Assembly: GCA_019828595.1 (NCBI GenBank)
Contig: JAHQRK010000003.1
Span: 1,426,001-1,490,000 of the forward strand
Length of the DNA: 64,000 nt
Source: Aphanomyces cochlioides
Taxonomy: Eukaryota; Oomycota; Saprolegniomycetes; Saprolegniales; Verrucalvaceae
Reading direction: 5' to 3'
This document shows positions 50,792-61,527 of the stretch, in pieces; position 1 is the stretch's first letter; each line of letters opens with the position of its first letter. Both the position numbers and the translations under genes were made by a program. A model generated the notes under the pieces. It was not told the DNA's origin, ran no database searches, and saw only the letters and a program-made list of their open reading frames with translations.

Positions 50792-53536
50792 TTAGACAAG
50801 TTGGTACGAAGCGGAGGGGACGCCGTGGCCTGTGCGAGTCTTGAGCATGACTTGAGCGATCGCAATGACGGCGGCACCAGCGACAAAGCCAGCCATGGCC
50901 AAAGCGCCCGTGTTGACAGTGTCCAATGCCAAGAGGGCGCGATGGTAGTACGATGGAATGTATCCAGTGTAGCCTGGTTGGGGTTGCGCCACGTAGTCGT
51001 AGCCAGTCTCTTTCTCAGGAAGGTCGGCACACTTGGCCAACTGCGCCAGGACGCACGACTGAGGGAAACACTTGGTGCTGAGAATGGGCACAACGGTGTC
51101 GAGCTCCCACGTGCGTTTCAATGTCTTGCACAACTTTGTGTACGTCGAGCTCTCGGAGAGATAACACGAATTCAACTTGGGTGCCTCGCCAAGCACTTGC
51201 ACATCGCCACTGTTCGCAGCGGCCAGGATCTTCTTCTCGTTGTTGTCATACAGTTTCACAGTCGCATAATTACTGCACCAGTTCTTAACACGACCACCAT
51301 CATCAAACGCGCCACTGCAAAAGGTTTCCCAGTTGTCATGGTAGATTTTTGTAAGCGCATTTTCAGCCAAATCGTCAGTCGGATTATGGACGCCCGACAA
51401 GATCGCGGGGAATAAGGAGTCCATTGGGTACAAGGCACCATGGAGGCCAACATTGCCGCTAGTATCAGCCTCGGATGTCAAAATCTTCTCATATGGACAT
51501 TCCTTGGTCGAGTAACTTGCTGGTACAGCAGTAGGACGGTCATTGGAGTATGGCTGAGCCACTTCCTCTTCCAAACCACGACTGCTGTACTTACCGTAGC
51601 TGTTGCCATTGTTACGGGCATTCTTCTTATCCCAAGCCGCCTGGAAGTCACGTAAGACAGTTTCGTAACTCTTGCAGCACGTGACCGACTGCTGCCACTG
51701 CGTCAAGTGGGCGTTGCACGAGTGAGGCTCCTTCCACGAAGCTTTCTTGCACACTGACAACTTCGACACGCCTTCGCCATTGATGACAATGTCTGTGAAA
51801 GTGACAGGCTGCGTCTCGCCAGTTTCCAAAAACTTGATCGAATATCCGTTGTTCACGAAGCAGGAGTCGCCGGCATTTCCAATCTTTTCACGGACCCAAG
51901 TGCAGAAGAGAGCAAGAGAATCATATCCATCTTCTCCAGTGAGTTTCTTCAACGAGTCGCCGCAAGTAATTCTCGTTGGATCGCTTGCGAGCTGGCCCAA
52001 GGCAGTCTCACACGCAGTTTTGTCACGAAATGTTTTACATTGCTGAACTGAGCTGTCTTGTGCGCATTCCGCATCCAAGTCCGCTGTGAGTCGGACGATA
52101 AGAAATGGAGATGTGTCTGACATTTGTTGGCATTGCCATGCGAATTGATCGATGTTGCTTGTGTCGGCAAGTCGGTCTTCATATTTCTTCTTGGTGTCCG
52201 CATAGTATTTGTCACAAGTGCTGTAAATGGTTTCTTTCTTCGTCGTCTCTCTCGGCAACTCAGGAAATATGGTGTCAGCGTCCTTGTACTGAAGAGGCAA
52301 ATGAAACTTGACGAGGTTCGCGCTCGCACCGTTCTCGTTGCCAAGACTCTGCCATGGAGCTGTTAGAGTGCACACATTGACGCTCGATTTGCCATGCTCA
52401 AAGTCGTAATCGGTGTGGACATACTGAAGATCTTGGATGGTAGTGCCAGTGAAAAGTTTCGAGACGGTCGTCAAACCTTGCTCAAGAATGCCAAATGCAA
52501 AGTTTAGTGCCGAGTTGATAAATTTCGAGTCCTTGGTGGCCAGTCCGTTCAAGTCGAGGTTAAGAAGACCGGTGATCCCCTCGTTCGCCCATTCACACTT
52601 GCCGTTGTTCAGAGCAGTGTCCAAGCATTTCAAGTCCTTCTTTGGCAACACGCGGCTCTTCGCACACCCGTTCAAATAGTTAAGGAAGCTCTTGATGACA
52701 CAGTCGGCGTGGTTGCGGGTGCTGGAGAGCGCCAACTTGATGGTGGCGAAAGACCACGCATCGAATTCGGGCGTCACAACAACGGAGGACACGAGGTCAA
52801 TGATGAGTCTTTCGTAAACCAAGATCGAGTCGGCCAACGCGGCGTCAGTGCATGTCGTAGTCGTGGCTTTGAAGTACCCATTGTCATACGAACCAGTGGT
52901 CGACGAGCGGAGATTGCGGCAAAGAGAGTTCACGAACTGGGTGGAGCAAGTGTTGATACGTTTTTCGCTCAAGCAATCTTTGGCGGAGTCCGAGCTGATG
53001 ATGCATTGTTCAAGCGCATTTTCAGCCGTGCAGTACTGCAAGTTGTCATAGAATTGATCAAAGTGACGCTTGACAGGATCAGTCGTAGCCTTTGGTGCAG
53101 ACGTCGTCTTCTTGCCGTAACTTGGAGCAGTGGCGTATCCGCTACCGCTGTCATAGCTAGCACTCTTGCTGGGCTTGCTTCCATAAGAAGTGTCCTTGCT
53201 GTAGCTGGGCTTGTTGCTTCCATACGAAGAGTCCTTGCTGTAGCTTGGCTTGCTTCCATAGGAATCCTTGCTGCCATAACTTGACTTTGTGTTGTAGCTG
53301 GGTTGGCTGTCGTAGTCGTCACTGTTGTCATAACCTTGGTCGTCGCCATAGTCATCGGTAGAATAATCGTCCGAGTCGCCATAAGTCGACTTGCTGCTGT
53401 AGCCGCTGCTTCCGTAGCTAGACTTGCTTCCACCGTAGCTTGGCTGGTTGCCGTATGTGGCGGAGCCATACTTTGGTTGCGAGTATTGGTCTGCAAGCAC
53501 TGCAGAGGCAATCAGGCCGAGGAAGATCACCTTCAT
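50792..53536 (-). CDS. large secreted cysteine-rich protein with Tyr/Gly/Ser repeats and C-terminal membrane helix
   Basis: Single exon, 914 residues. MKVIFLGLIASAVLA is a signal peptide. Residues 17-150 are low complexity, rich in Tyr, Ser, Gly, Lys and Asp, with repeated SYGSK/KPSYSKD units. The remainder (about 150-840) is a cysteine-rich ectodomain with paired Cys motifs (CRNLRSSTTG, TCTDAALADSI, NHADCVIKSFLNYLNGC, VTCCKSYETV). Near the end come PQPGYTGYIPSYYHRAL and a transmembrane helix (ALAMAGFVAGAAVIAIAQVM) with a 20-residue tail. No family is recognised. The Tyr-rich start resembles cross-linkable structural or adhesive proteins; a surface or wall role is inferred. A decayed copy lies downstream. 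Confidence 0.75.
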   Translation of the reverse strand: MKVIFLGLIASAVLADQYSQPKYGSATYGNQPSYGGSKSSYGSSGYSSKSTYGDSDDYSTDDYGDDQGYDNSDDYDSQPSYNTKSSYGSKDSYGSKPSYSKDSSYGSNKPSYSKDTSYGSKPSKSASYDSGSGYATAPSYGKKTTSAPKATTDPVKRHFDQFYDNLQYCTAENALEQCIISSDSAKDCLSEKRINTCSTQFVNSLCRNLRSSTTGSYDNGYFKATTTTCTDAALADSILVYERLIIDLVSSVVVTPEFDAWSFATIKLALSSTRNHADCVIKSFLNYLNGCAKSRVLPKKDLKCLDTALNNGKCEWANEGITGLLNLDLNGLATKDSKFINSALNFAFGILEQGLTTVSKLFTGTTIQDLQYVHTDYDFEHGKSSVNVCTLTAPWQSLGNENGASANLVKFHLPLQYKDADTIFPELPRETTKKETIYSTCDKYYADTKKKYEDRLADTSNIDQFAWQCQQMSDTSPFLIVRLTADLDAECAQDSSVQQCKTFRDKTACETALGQLASDPTRITCGDSLKKLTGEDGYDSLALFCTWVREKIGNAGDSCFVNNGYSIKFLETGETQPVTFTDIVINGEGVSKLSVCKKASWKEPHSCNAHLTQWQQSVTCCKSYETVLRDFQAAWDKKNARNNGNSYGKYSSRGLEEEVAQPYSNDRPTAVPASYSTKECPYEKILTSEADTSGNVGLHGALYPMDSLFPAILSGVHNPTDDLAENALTKIYHDNWETFCSGAFDDGGRVKNWCSNYATVKLYDNNEKKILAAANSGDVQVLGEAPKLNSCYLSESSTYTKLCKTLKRTWELDTVVPILSTKCFPQSCVLAQLAKCADLPEKETGYDYVAQPQPGYTGYIPSYYHRALLALDTVNTGALAMAGFVAGAAVIAIAQVMLKTRTGHGVPSASYQLV

Positions 53537-54135
53537 ATCAAGCTAGTTGTCCCAACGAAGGAAATTGCCGAATGATCTCGACGGGTTCATGCTCCACTTT
53601 GCACTTCGACGAAACAGGCCAAAAGAATGGCACCAATCAATCCAACGACCAAATGTCGGCGACCAATTGACCTCAAGGCAGTTACGATCCAAAAAGGACG
53701 AAGAGTCGTCTCGAAAGGTCACTGCGACCTTTCAGCTCCATGGCCAACAGAGTCAACGAACGAAGCGACGCACGACTATGGGCAATATTATTACAGTGGG
53801 GAAATAACGTTCTACGAAATTGTCAATGCAAAAATCTCTCTTTGAGGCGTCGCGAACAGCCTTTCTGTCTGTAACCACTGCAGACCTTTCGCGACTGTCG
53901 CTGACGGATCTTGCGCTGAATTTCCTTGGTGTGTGGAGCAGTGACAACTAAATAGCCTACTCATAGTACTGGCGGACACAACCCACAAAAAACTTTGCTC
54001 AATTGCAAGGTGACACAGGAAGGATTCCGCACGATCACCTCTTACGGCACCACCGAGGTAAAGGAGATAGCTACGAGTGCAGGCGATTAGAGACGCCGTA
54101 AGACTGTTTCATTAGTGTGCTTGCTTAGTGAGTCG
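53537..54135. other. intergenic, no gene recognised
   Basis: This gap lies upstream of the secreted Cys-rich gene and downstream of the PGAP6-like gene. Frames at 53547-53845 are short and overlap on both strands. It should hold the promoter of the 50792-53536 gene, but no distinct motif was seen. Confidence 0.35.
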
Positions 54136-57100
54136 CTATGGAGAATGAGGATGGCTTGGAAGGGGAATATCGATGTTGAGCGAAGAGTTGAGTATGGGTG
54201 TCGTGCTTGCTGGGATTACCATGCGCGGCGAGGGTGACACCACACAAGAATTTCCGCAGGGTTTTAGTTCGTCGTTTTCACCAAAGAATGGCCGCTTGGA
54301 GATCGGCGACAAGACTCGGGGGAGTGTGTCGACGCCATTGGCATCGAGTAATTTGTAGCGATGGCCCTTTCGACACGCCATGAGCGCCCCAGCAGCTGAC
54401 ATGGCAAAGATATGCCACAGTGAATGTTCCTGCCGTCGACGTCATGAGACCATATCTTTCATGTAGATGTACCATCCAATATGACGGTCCTTTCTTCAGG
54501 AACCAACATACCACCGCAGCAATCCAAAAGACAGAGCCAAGAAAGAGTATTGGAAGATAAAAGTTGTCGCTCAGGAAGAAGAATGAAAAGATGATCCTAA
54601 TTTCATCGTTAGCATGAGCTTTTGAAGGAGATGATACTTTCGTAGTTTGGTTCTGCGGCCCATAATCACGCGAGCCATGATAAACTAGAAGGCATGTAAG
54701 CTTTCGAGGATCGACATGACGTACGTATGTTGTCCACGCAATGAGCAATTGGCCGCCACCAATGCCACCGATGATAAACCAATTGGTCATCGTCGTCGGG
54801 TTCACAGCAATCAAGACGACAAGCAATGTGAATCCAACGAGTTGCATGACAGCCTACAAGATTGAATTGCAGCGACCACCGAGTGTCGAAATACCTTTCG
54901 CCGGGGACGAATGCCAGAGAGATGGAACAGGCAGAGTAATATTGAGTTGAATGAAAAGACAAAGTCGAGTTTCTTCTCGACATCGTCAGCTTTTCAATTC
55001 TCCACATCATACACTCACCTGCAAATACTCGTAGTCGACTACACAAAGCCATTTGATATCACACGCATGATAAAAACTTGAAATGATCCCAAGGGAGAAA
55101 AACAAGAACGATTCAACTACAAAGGCGTCAAGAAATGAAAACAAGTCCAAGTTTGTACCGTAGAGACTCTTGACAAACGAGATCGCAGCGGCGGGCAGGA
55201 TAGCCAAGTTGGATAATATCAAAAAGTACGACTTGGACACGTAGTTGTCCACAAACAACGTATCGCAAAAGTCGCCAGCATAGCCGTAAATGCACTCGCA
55301 TTGGCCATACGTTTGTCCTTGATACGTCGTCAGGATACTGCAAGTCCCGTAGTCGCCACACATATTCTTTGGACATGCTGCGGTTTGAAGGACTAGCAAA
55401 TGCTCCCATTGTCTACTCACACGATAATCCCCCATAGACAAAAGACTTTCTTACTGCGGCTGTGTAGACTTGACGACAATATTCCATACTCCAACTTTGG
55501 GAAATCGAATCCTTGGCCAGGCTATGAAATATAAGTTTGGACTTGTCGAATCCATGCGCTCTTGGACAAAGGCGCCAAGTGAGCCCATGAGAGGTGCAGT
55601 ATCGACTGTGGACAAAGCAACGGCATTTCGTCCGTCTAAGAGATAGTCGAATGTAAAATTTGTAGGCAGGCCGTCGCAGCGTATGTAGAGCTGAAGTTGG
55701 CTGGCGTTGATGGCTGACGTTGTCACAAGGTGAGGTATCACGTGAGAGCCTGCGTATGACTCGTCGATCCGCGCAGTGTAGGCCTTATCACAGGATGAAT
55801 GATGAAATACTCAGGGGCCTACCGTCGCAAAAGGGGCAGCCTTAGCTGGTGTGATTACTGAAGAGTCAGAGACAAACCAAGAGTCGATGACAGAGTGGTT
55901 CCGACTTGGATCGGACTGGAGTTCGTTCAATTGGTACCACGAGGTACGACACATGTCGGGGATCGCAGTGGAAGTTCCACACGATTCTGTGCGCCAAGCG
56001 AGACTGAAATTGGTGCCAGTCGCTTTGGAACACTTTGAAGATGCGGACGGCGAGTTGAGAAAGATCATGATCCAATATGATCTATCAAATTAGTGAGGGG
56101 GCAATTGTAGCCACAAGGACTACCCCATGGAAGGAAATGGAAGGCGCAAGTTGCCACCGCCGCCGCTCAAATACCCAGTGGCGTCTACGACTGGCAGCGA
56201 CATGTCGTCCAGCGGATTGACTTGGTTGTAGTAGATAGCCCAGTAGTAATTATCATCTTGTGGGTATGAAGGGGGAAATTTCAGCTACAGCTTGGTGAAG
56301 ATTGTTGCAGGATTTCTGTGTACCGTCGCGTCGAGGTAGAGTTGGGGGCTCGTTACTTGAATGGAGTAGAGCTGCAAATTAACGTCGTAGTCGAGGCATG
56401 CAGAGGTTGGCCGACTTTGCTTTCCAGAAGAGGTAGCAACTTTTATCGCTGGGTATGCCACGACGGGATAGTGCGCTGTTGGAGTCACATAAACGTCACA
56501 TTTAGAACCTAAAGCGATTGTAAACGATGGGCAAGCAAAGACGCAAGACCAGTCTTATCAGGGTCGGTGCATGCTGAGAAAGTCACATCGATGTAGTACC
56601 ACACGTTTGTGCCATTGCCGACGCCAAAGTTGTGGATCGTTCCTGGCAAATCTCCACCCCAGAGACCAACAAAGTAGGTTCCCATCTATCGCACACGTCA
56701 TGCAGAAACTACCTGAAGCCTACCTGGACGTTTGGAATCGTCTCGGAGAACCAAAAGGCGTCCAATGTGCCGTTGAAATTCCAATCGTATGATGTTTGAG
56801 TCGGCATCGAGCCCAATTTGCCATAAATTCTTGGGGGGGTCGTACGTCCTCGTAAGTCACTTCGCGAGAGTGATATCTGAACTTGGTTGACGCCTTGCCG
56901 CACTAGTAATGTCATGACCATATTGACGTTGAGTCGTGTCGAGAAGGATACCTTGAAATGATGAATACTCGACGCCGTCGCCAGCAACTTTGCCGTACTA
57001 CAGACATCATTCGTGAGCGAAGCAACGACATGTCGTGGCGTACAATATGTTCTGTCCAATGGGTCAGTTGGCTAGCTCGACCATGCGAGGCAAAAAGAAT

Positions 57101-57142
57101 GAGCCATAGGAGAGCATTACATGCTCTTGATGTCCAAACCAT
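54136..57142 (-). CDS. PGAP6/TMEM8-like protein (EGF-like plus CREST 7TM domain)
   Basis: Many exons. ATG 57142 opens a signal peptide (MVWTSRACNALLWLILFASH). A long beta-rich ectodomain follows over about 57050-55450. An EGF-like module, CPKNMCGDYGTCSILT, then CECIYGYAGDFCD, lies near 55370-55260. The 7TM part starts YFLILSNLAILPAAAISFVK and contains ESFLFFSLGIISSFYHACD (Ser, His and Asp of the CREST superfamily), LLVVLIAVNP and a late H...H motif (HSLWHIFAMSAAGAL). This order fits TMEM8/PGAP6, which in mammals is a GPI-specific phospholipase A2 that sheds GPI proteins. The conserved CREST residues support hydrolase activity. Exon joins in the ectodomain are approximate. Confidence 0.78.
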
Positions 57143-57447
57143 CGCGACGGAACTCTGATGTGAATATTGAATCACACTCAAGTGTTGGTTACATGTAACC
57201 ACCTTCATGTACCTTCTCACGGCAAACTGGATCATGCATCCATGCTCAAAGACATTCCTGAATCTAAATAAACTACGAACGTGAGCCTTAATGAGCGATG
57301 TAATTACACGCTGGCTAAGACGCTTCCCTGGCTACGCAACGAGGACGCACTATGCATCAGTCATGTCATCGCATGCTGACCAATGACCAAGCTGAAGGAT
57401 TGAACGCGAACACGACCATGCAGAAAAATTGCGACGAGAAAATTGGA
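57143..57447. other. intergenic, no gene recognised
   Basis: 305 bp upstream of the PGAP6-like start and downstream of ABCB copy 1. No frame or repeat of note was seen. Confidence 0.35.
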
Positions 57448-59301
57448 TTATGAGTTTGATTCTAGAGTGTGCGAGGCAAGAAGTGAGCGAAATACTGTGC
57501 CTTCTCGGTTGAGTTGGTCGAATGTACCCTCTTCAACAATCGAACCTTCATGCAACACCGCGATCGAGTCGCAAGCTCGAATCGTAGACAGTCGGTGCGC
57601 AATCACAATCGTCGTCTGCTTCGACTTCACGGCTTGCAAGATGCGCTCTTCTGTGTTGCCATCCAAAGCCACGGTGGCTTCGTCCAAGACGAGCACCTTT
57701 GGTTTCGCAAGCAAGGCACGCGCTAGCGCCAATCGTTGCTTTTGACCGCCAGACAAATTCGAAGGAACCACTGGGGAGTCATATCCTTGAGGCATTGCGC
57801 TCGAGAAATCGTCGATGGATGTCAAAGAAGCCATAGCTGTAGCTTGATCATAGTCTGCCGTCGGGTTGGCATATTTGATGTTGCTCAGGATAGTTCCACT
57901 GAAGATGTTGGCCTCCTATGGATGACACAATATCAAGTACTGCTCTACCACGGGGAAAGTGCTCACCTGTTGGACGAGTCCGATGTATTTGCGAAGAGCT
58001 GTCGTGTCCAGAGTGGAAATATCGACTCCATCCAACGAGATTTGACCTCCGTTGACCTCGAACAGTCGAGTGAGCAAGGAAGCAACGGTGGACTTTCCAG
58101 CGCCACTTGAACCGACCAAGGCGACGGAAGTTCCTGCAGGAACATGCCAAGTAAAGTCCCTGAAGAGAGCTGGTTGGTTTGGATAGCCAAAGCTGACGTC
58201 GTGAAAATCAACAGTCCCTTGGACGTCTTGTAGACTTGATGCAGTCATCTTTGGAGGTATTTGGTCGAGGAGGTCAAAGAGGGATTGTGTTGAGTCATTC
58301 ATAGACCGGACTTTTGACATCAAGGTTGATATCTTTGTGAATGCCGTCGAGAGAAATCCACTGTACATCATGAAGGAAGTCAGGTTCCCGATGGTGAGTC
58401 CTCCATTTCCAAGCATGGAGCCACCGATCCAAAAAACGCTCGAGAGAGCCAAGTTCGTCGCGAGTGAGACGCCGCCAATATAGACGCCTTCGGCTGCAAT
58501 GGCTTGATGTGCTGCAGTCGAAACCATCTCTGTTTGCTTTGTGAATGCAACCATTTCATTGTTTTCTTGAGTGCAAAGTTTGACTGTCTCGATACCACCA
58601 ATCTTTTCGTCGACTGATGCTCTCAATGACGCCAATCCAGCATCGTAGCGCCGTTGTAATGTCTTGACGACATATTTAAAGGCCATGACGCCACCACCGA
58701 GAATTGGAAGTGCGGATATCGTCATGAACGTCAACTTGGGTGAGATACGAACGAGCATGAAGCTTGCCACGACGAAATAGTTGACCGAGCGGTAGCCGTC
58801 AATAAGAAGATTCACCGCTGCATCCGTGGCTTTGTGGCATTCTTCAGTAATTGAGTGAACAAGTGCAGTGCGCTCGTTCTTTGTAAAAAAAGGCATAGGT
58901 TGTCTTATGATGGCGGCGTAGATCTGTTCACGTAGACGTTGTGCTGTGTTTTGAGCCACTGAGCCAAGACAGTAGACCCGAAGGAATGATGCAGTCGCGC
59001 CAGAGGCAAAGACAGCCACAATAGAGAGGAAGAATGTTCTGTGGGACATTCCTTGGGGAGGAGGCAGACCATACGCAACATCCACCGTCGTACCGACCGA
59101 CAATGGCTCCATCAGGTTGACAAGCGACGACACGGATAGCCCGACGACTCCACCACAAAGACTTGGCCACTCAAGCCACATCAGGTCCAATAATCGACGC
59201 ACATTGCTGCGTTCAGAGCGGACTTTCATGTGCGCCGAACTGTTTTCAGCAGTGCCTTTGTCGGGAGATTTGACTTGGTGCCATGGCTTTCTCGGTCTCA
59301 T
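57448..59301 (-). CDS. ABCB-family half transporter (copy 1)
   Basis: Two exons split by a 50-nt intron after RKYIGLVQQ. ATG 59301 (MRPRKPWHQ) precedes a six-helix ABC membrane domain (GGVVGLSVSSLVNLMEPLSV, HRTFFLSIVAVFASGATASF, FMLVRISPKLTF) with the coupling stretch ASVDEKIGGIETVKLCTQEN. The nucleotide-binding domain has Walker A GSSGAGKST, the Q-loop LVQQ, signature LSGGQKQRLALARALL, Walker B VLVLDEATVALD and H-loop IAHRLST. One TMD plus one NBD is the TAP/ABCB10-like half-size layout, so it should dimerise, perhaps with copy 2. From 57494 to 58197 it is identical in DNA to copy 2. Substrate and membrane unknown. Confidence 0.88.
57494..58197. repeat. 704-bp tract identical between ABCB copies (with 59533-60236)
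   Basis: Comparing the two paralogues base by base at a constant offset of 2039, no difference was found from 57494 to 58197, including the 50-nt intron. Identity stops abruptly on both sides: at AAAGCTGAC followed by GTCGTG versus TTTTAG, and before ACTGTGCC. Flanking coding DNA is well diverged. This pattern is expected of gene conversion. Confidence 0.85.
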
Positions 59302-59486
59302 GCGCACTCTCTGTCGATGTACTTTAGAGAAAAGCAAAGTATACTTGAATGACTCAAGCAAGATATACTTTATTGAAAGTAGTTGTAAACTTTATTGGCA
59401 AATATGAAACGCTTTGTGAAGTGCATCCACGGCGAAACTCATAGAAGGATGTGATCGAAACTGAAATGAGTTGATGCACGTCTCTA

Positions 59487-61358
59487 TTATTCGTTGCTTT
59501 CAATAGCATGTGAGGCAAGAAGAGAACGGAAGACTGTGCCTTCTCGGTTGAGTTGGTCGAATGTACCCTCTTCAACAATCGAACCTTCATGCAACACCGC
59601 GATCGAGTCGCAAGCTCGAATCGTAGACAGTCGGTGCGCAATCACAATCGTCGTCTGCTTCGACTTCACGGCTTGCAAGATGCGCTCTTCTGTGTTGCCA
59701 TCCAAAGCCACGGTGGCTTCGTCCAAGACGAGCACCTTTGGTTTCGCAAGCAAGGCACGCGCTAGCGCCAATCGTTGCTTTTGACCGCCAGACAAATTCG
59801 AAGGAACCACTGGGGAGTCATATCCTTGAGGCATTGCGCTCGAGAAATCGTCGATGGATGTCAAAGAAGCCATAGCTGTAGCTTGATCATAGTCTGCCGT
59901 CGGGTTGGCATATTTGATGTTGCTCAGGATAGTTCCACTGAAGATGTTGGCCTCCTATGGATGACACAATATCAAGTACTGCTCTACCACGGGGAAAGTG
60001 CTCACCTGTTGGACGAGTCCGATGTATTTGCGAAGAGCTGTCGTGTCCAGAGTGGAAATATCGACTCCATCCAACGAGATTTGACCTCCGTTGACCTCGA
60101 ACAGTCGAGTGAGCAAGGAAGCAACGGTGGACTTTCCAGCGCCACTTGAACCGACCAAGGCGACGGAAGTTCCTGCAGGAACATGCCAAGTAAAGTCCCT
60201 GAAGAGAGCTGGTTGGTTTGGATAGCCAAAGCTGACTTTTAGAAAGTCAACAGCTCCTTGAACATTCTCAAGAGTCGATGTCGCCGCTGGTGGAACTGGT
60301 TGATCAAAGAGATCAAAGAGCACTTTGGTTGCTTCGTTGGTCGCTCGGAATTTCGACATCATCGTAGCCAGTTGAGCAAAGCCAAGGGACATAAAACCAC
60401 TGTACATCATAAAAGATGTCAGCTCGCCAGTAGTGAGTGCACCACTGCCGATGATTGAGCCACCAACCCACAGGACGCCAGCAAGCGACACGTTGGTGCA
60501 AAACGACAAGCCACCCATGAAGAGACCTTCAGCAGCTTTTGCTCGACGACCTGACGCTGCAACTGCATCAGCATGAACGGCAAATGCTTGGATTTCGTTG
60601 TCTTCTTGAGTACAAAGCTTCACAGTTTGAATGCCTCCAATCTTTTCATCCACTGAGGCCCGAAGGGATGCAAGAACATCATCATAATGTCGTTCGAGTG
60701 ACTTCAGGTACATTCGGAATGTCATGGCACCAGTGGCGACAAAAGGAATGGTCGAAAGAGATACAAGTGTAAGCGTCGGAGACAACCGAAAGAGCATAAC
60801 GCTGGCGCCGATGGAAGAATTTAGAGAACGATAGCCATCCGCAATGATGTTAATGACTGCATCAGCAGCTGTTTGGCATTCGTCCGTGATACGATGGACA
60901 AGGGCTGTGCGTTCATGGCTGGTGAAAAATTGCATTGTCTGTGCCAAGTAAGCAGCATAGAGTTGATTTCGTAGGCGTTTGGCGGTAGCTTCGGCAACAG
61001 ATCCCAGGCAATAAACTCGGACAAACGATGCGGTGGCTCCCGATACGAAAATCGACAGAATCGTGAGGAAGAACGTCTTGTGGGACATTCCACGAGGTGG
61101 CGGACGTCCACAAGCAACATCTAGAGCTGCCCCGAGCACTTTAGGAAAGAGGAGATTCGTGATGGACGACACGGAGAGCCCGACAATGCCACAGCACAGT
61201 TTTGGCCACTCGAGCCAAATCAAATCAAGCAAACGACGGACATTGCTCCGAGGTGGGCTAGACGTCTTCACAATATCGCAAGAAACCTCAACGTCTCCAT
61301 TGCTTTGTGCATCGCGCAGGCGCCGTCTCAAGTACAATGGACGCCACGCTTGTGTCAT
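59487..61358 (-). CDS. ABCB-family half transporter (copy 2)
   Basis: Same two-exon layout as copy 1. The first ATG is 61358 (MTQAWRPLYLRRRLRD), followed by NVRRLLDLIWLEWPKLCCG, a six-helix membrane domain and GGIQTVKLCTQEDNE. The membrane domain is clearly paralogous to copy 1 but diverged, roughly half to two-thirds identical by eye (for example VMLFRLSPTLTLVSLSTIPF against MLVRISPKLTFMTISALPI). The nucleotide-binding domain (Walker A GSSGAGKST, signature LSGGQKQR, Walker B DEATVALD) is identical over 59533-60236 in DNA, intron included. Only the last residues differ (AIESNE against TLESNS). It shares a 169-bp divergent promoter carrying ATCCGGAT sites with the PPR gene. Confidence 0.88.
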
Positions 61359-61400
61359 GACTTCTTGGACCTTCGCCTTCAAAATGTCCACTTTTATGTG

Positions 61401-61499
61401 TTATCCGGATAAACCCAATCACCCGGATAACGAGATTTGATTATCCAGAATTTCTTAATTATCCGGTTATCTATCCGGATTATGTTTGTTTATCCGGAT
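61401..61499. promoter_or_regulatory. cluster of ATCCGGAT palindromes in the ABCB/PPR divergent promoter
   Basis: Perfect octamers lie at 61403-61410, 61473-61480 and 61492-61499. Near matches are CCCGGATAA (61422), TTATCCAGA (61441) and ATCCGGTTA (61461). The last perfect copy overlaps the first in-frame ATG (61498), which favours the downstream ATG 61528 as the real start of the PPR protein. Sites are mostly preceded by TT or CT and spaced 12-32 bp apart. Confidence 0.6.
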
Positions 61500-61527
61500 G
61501 CGTGTATGTTTTTGTTCATTGGCGAAG

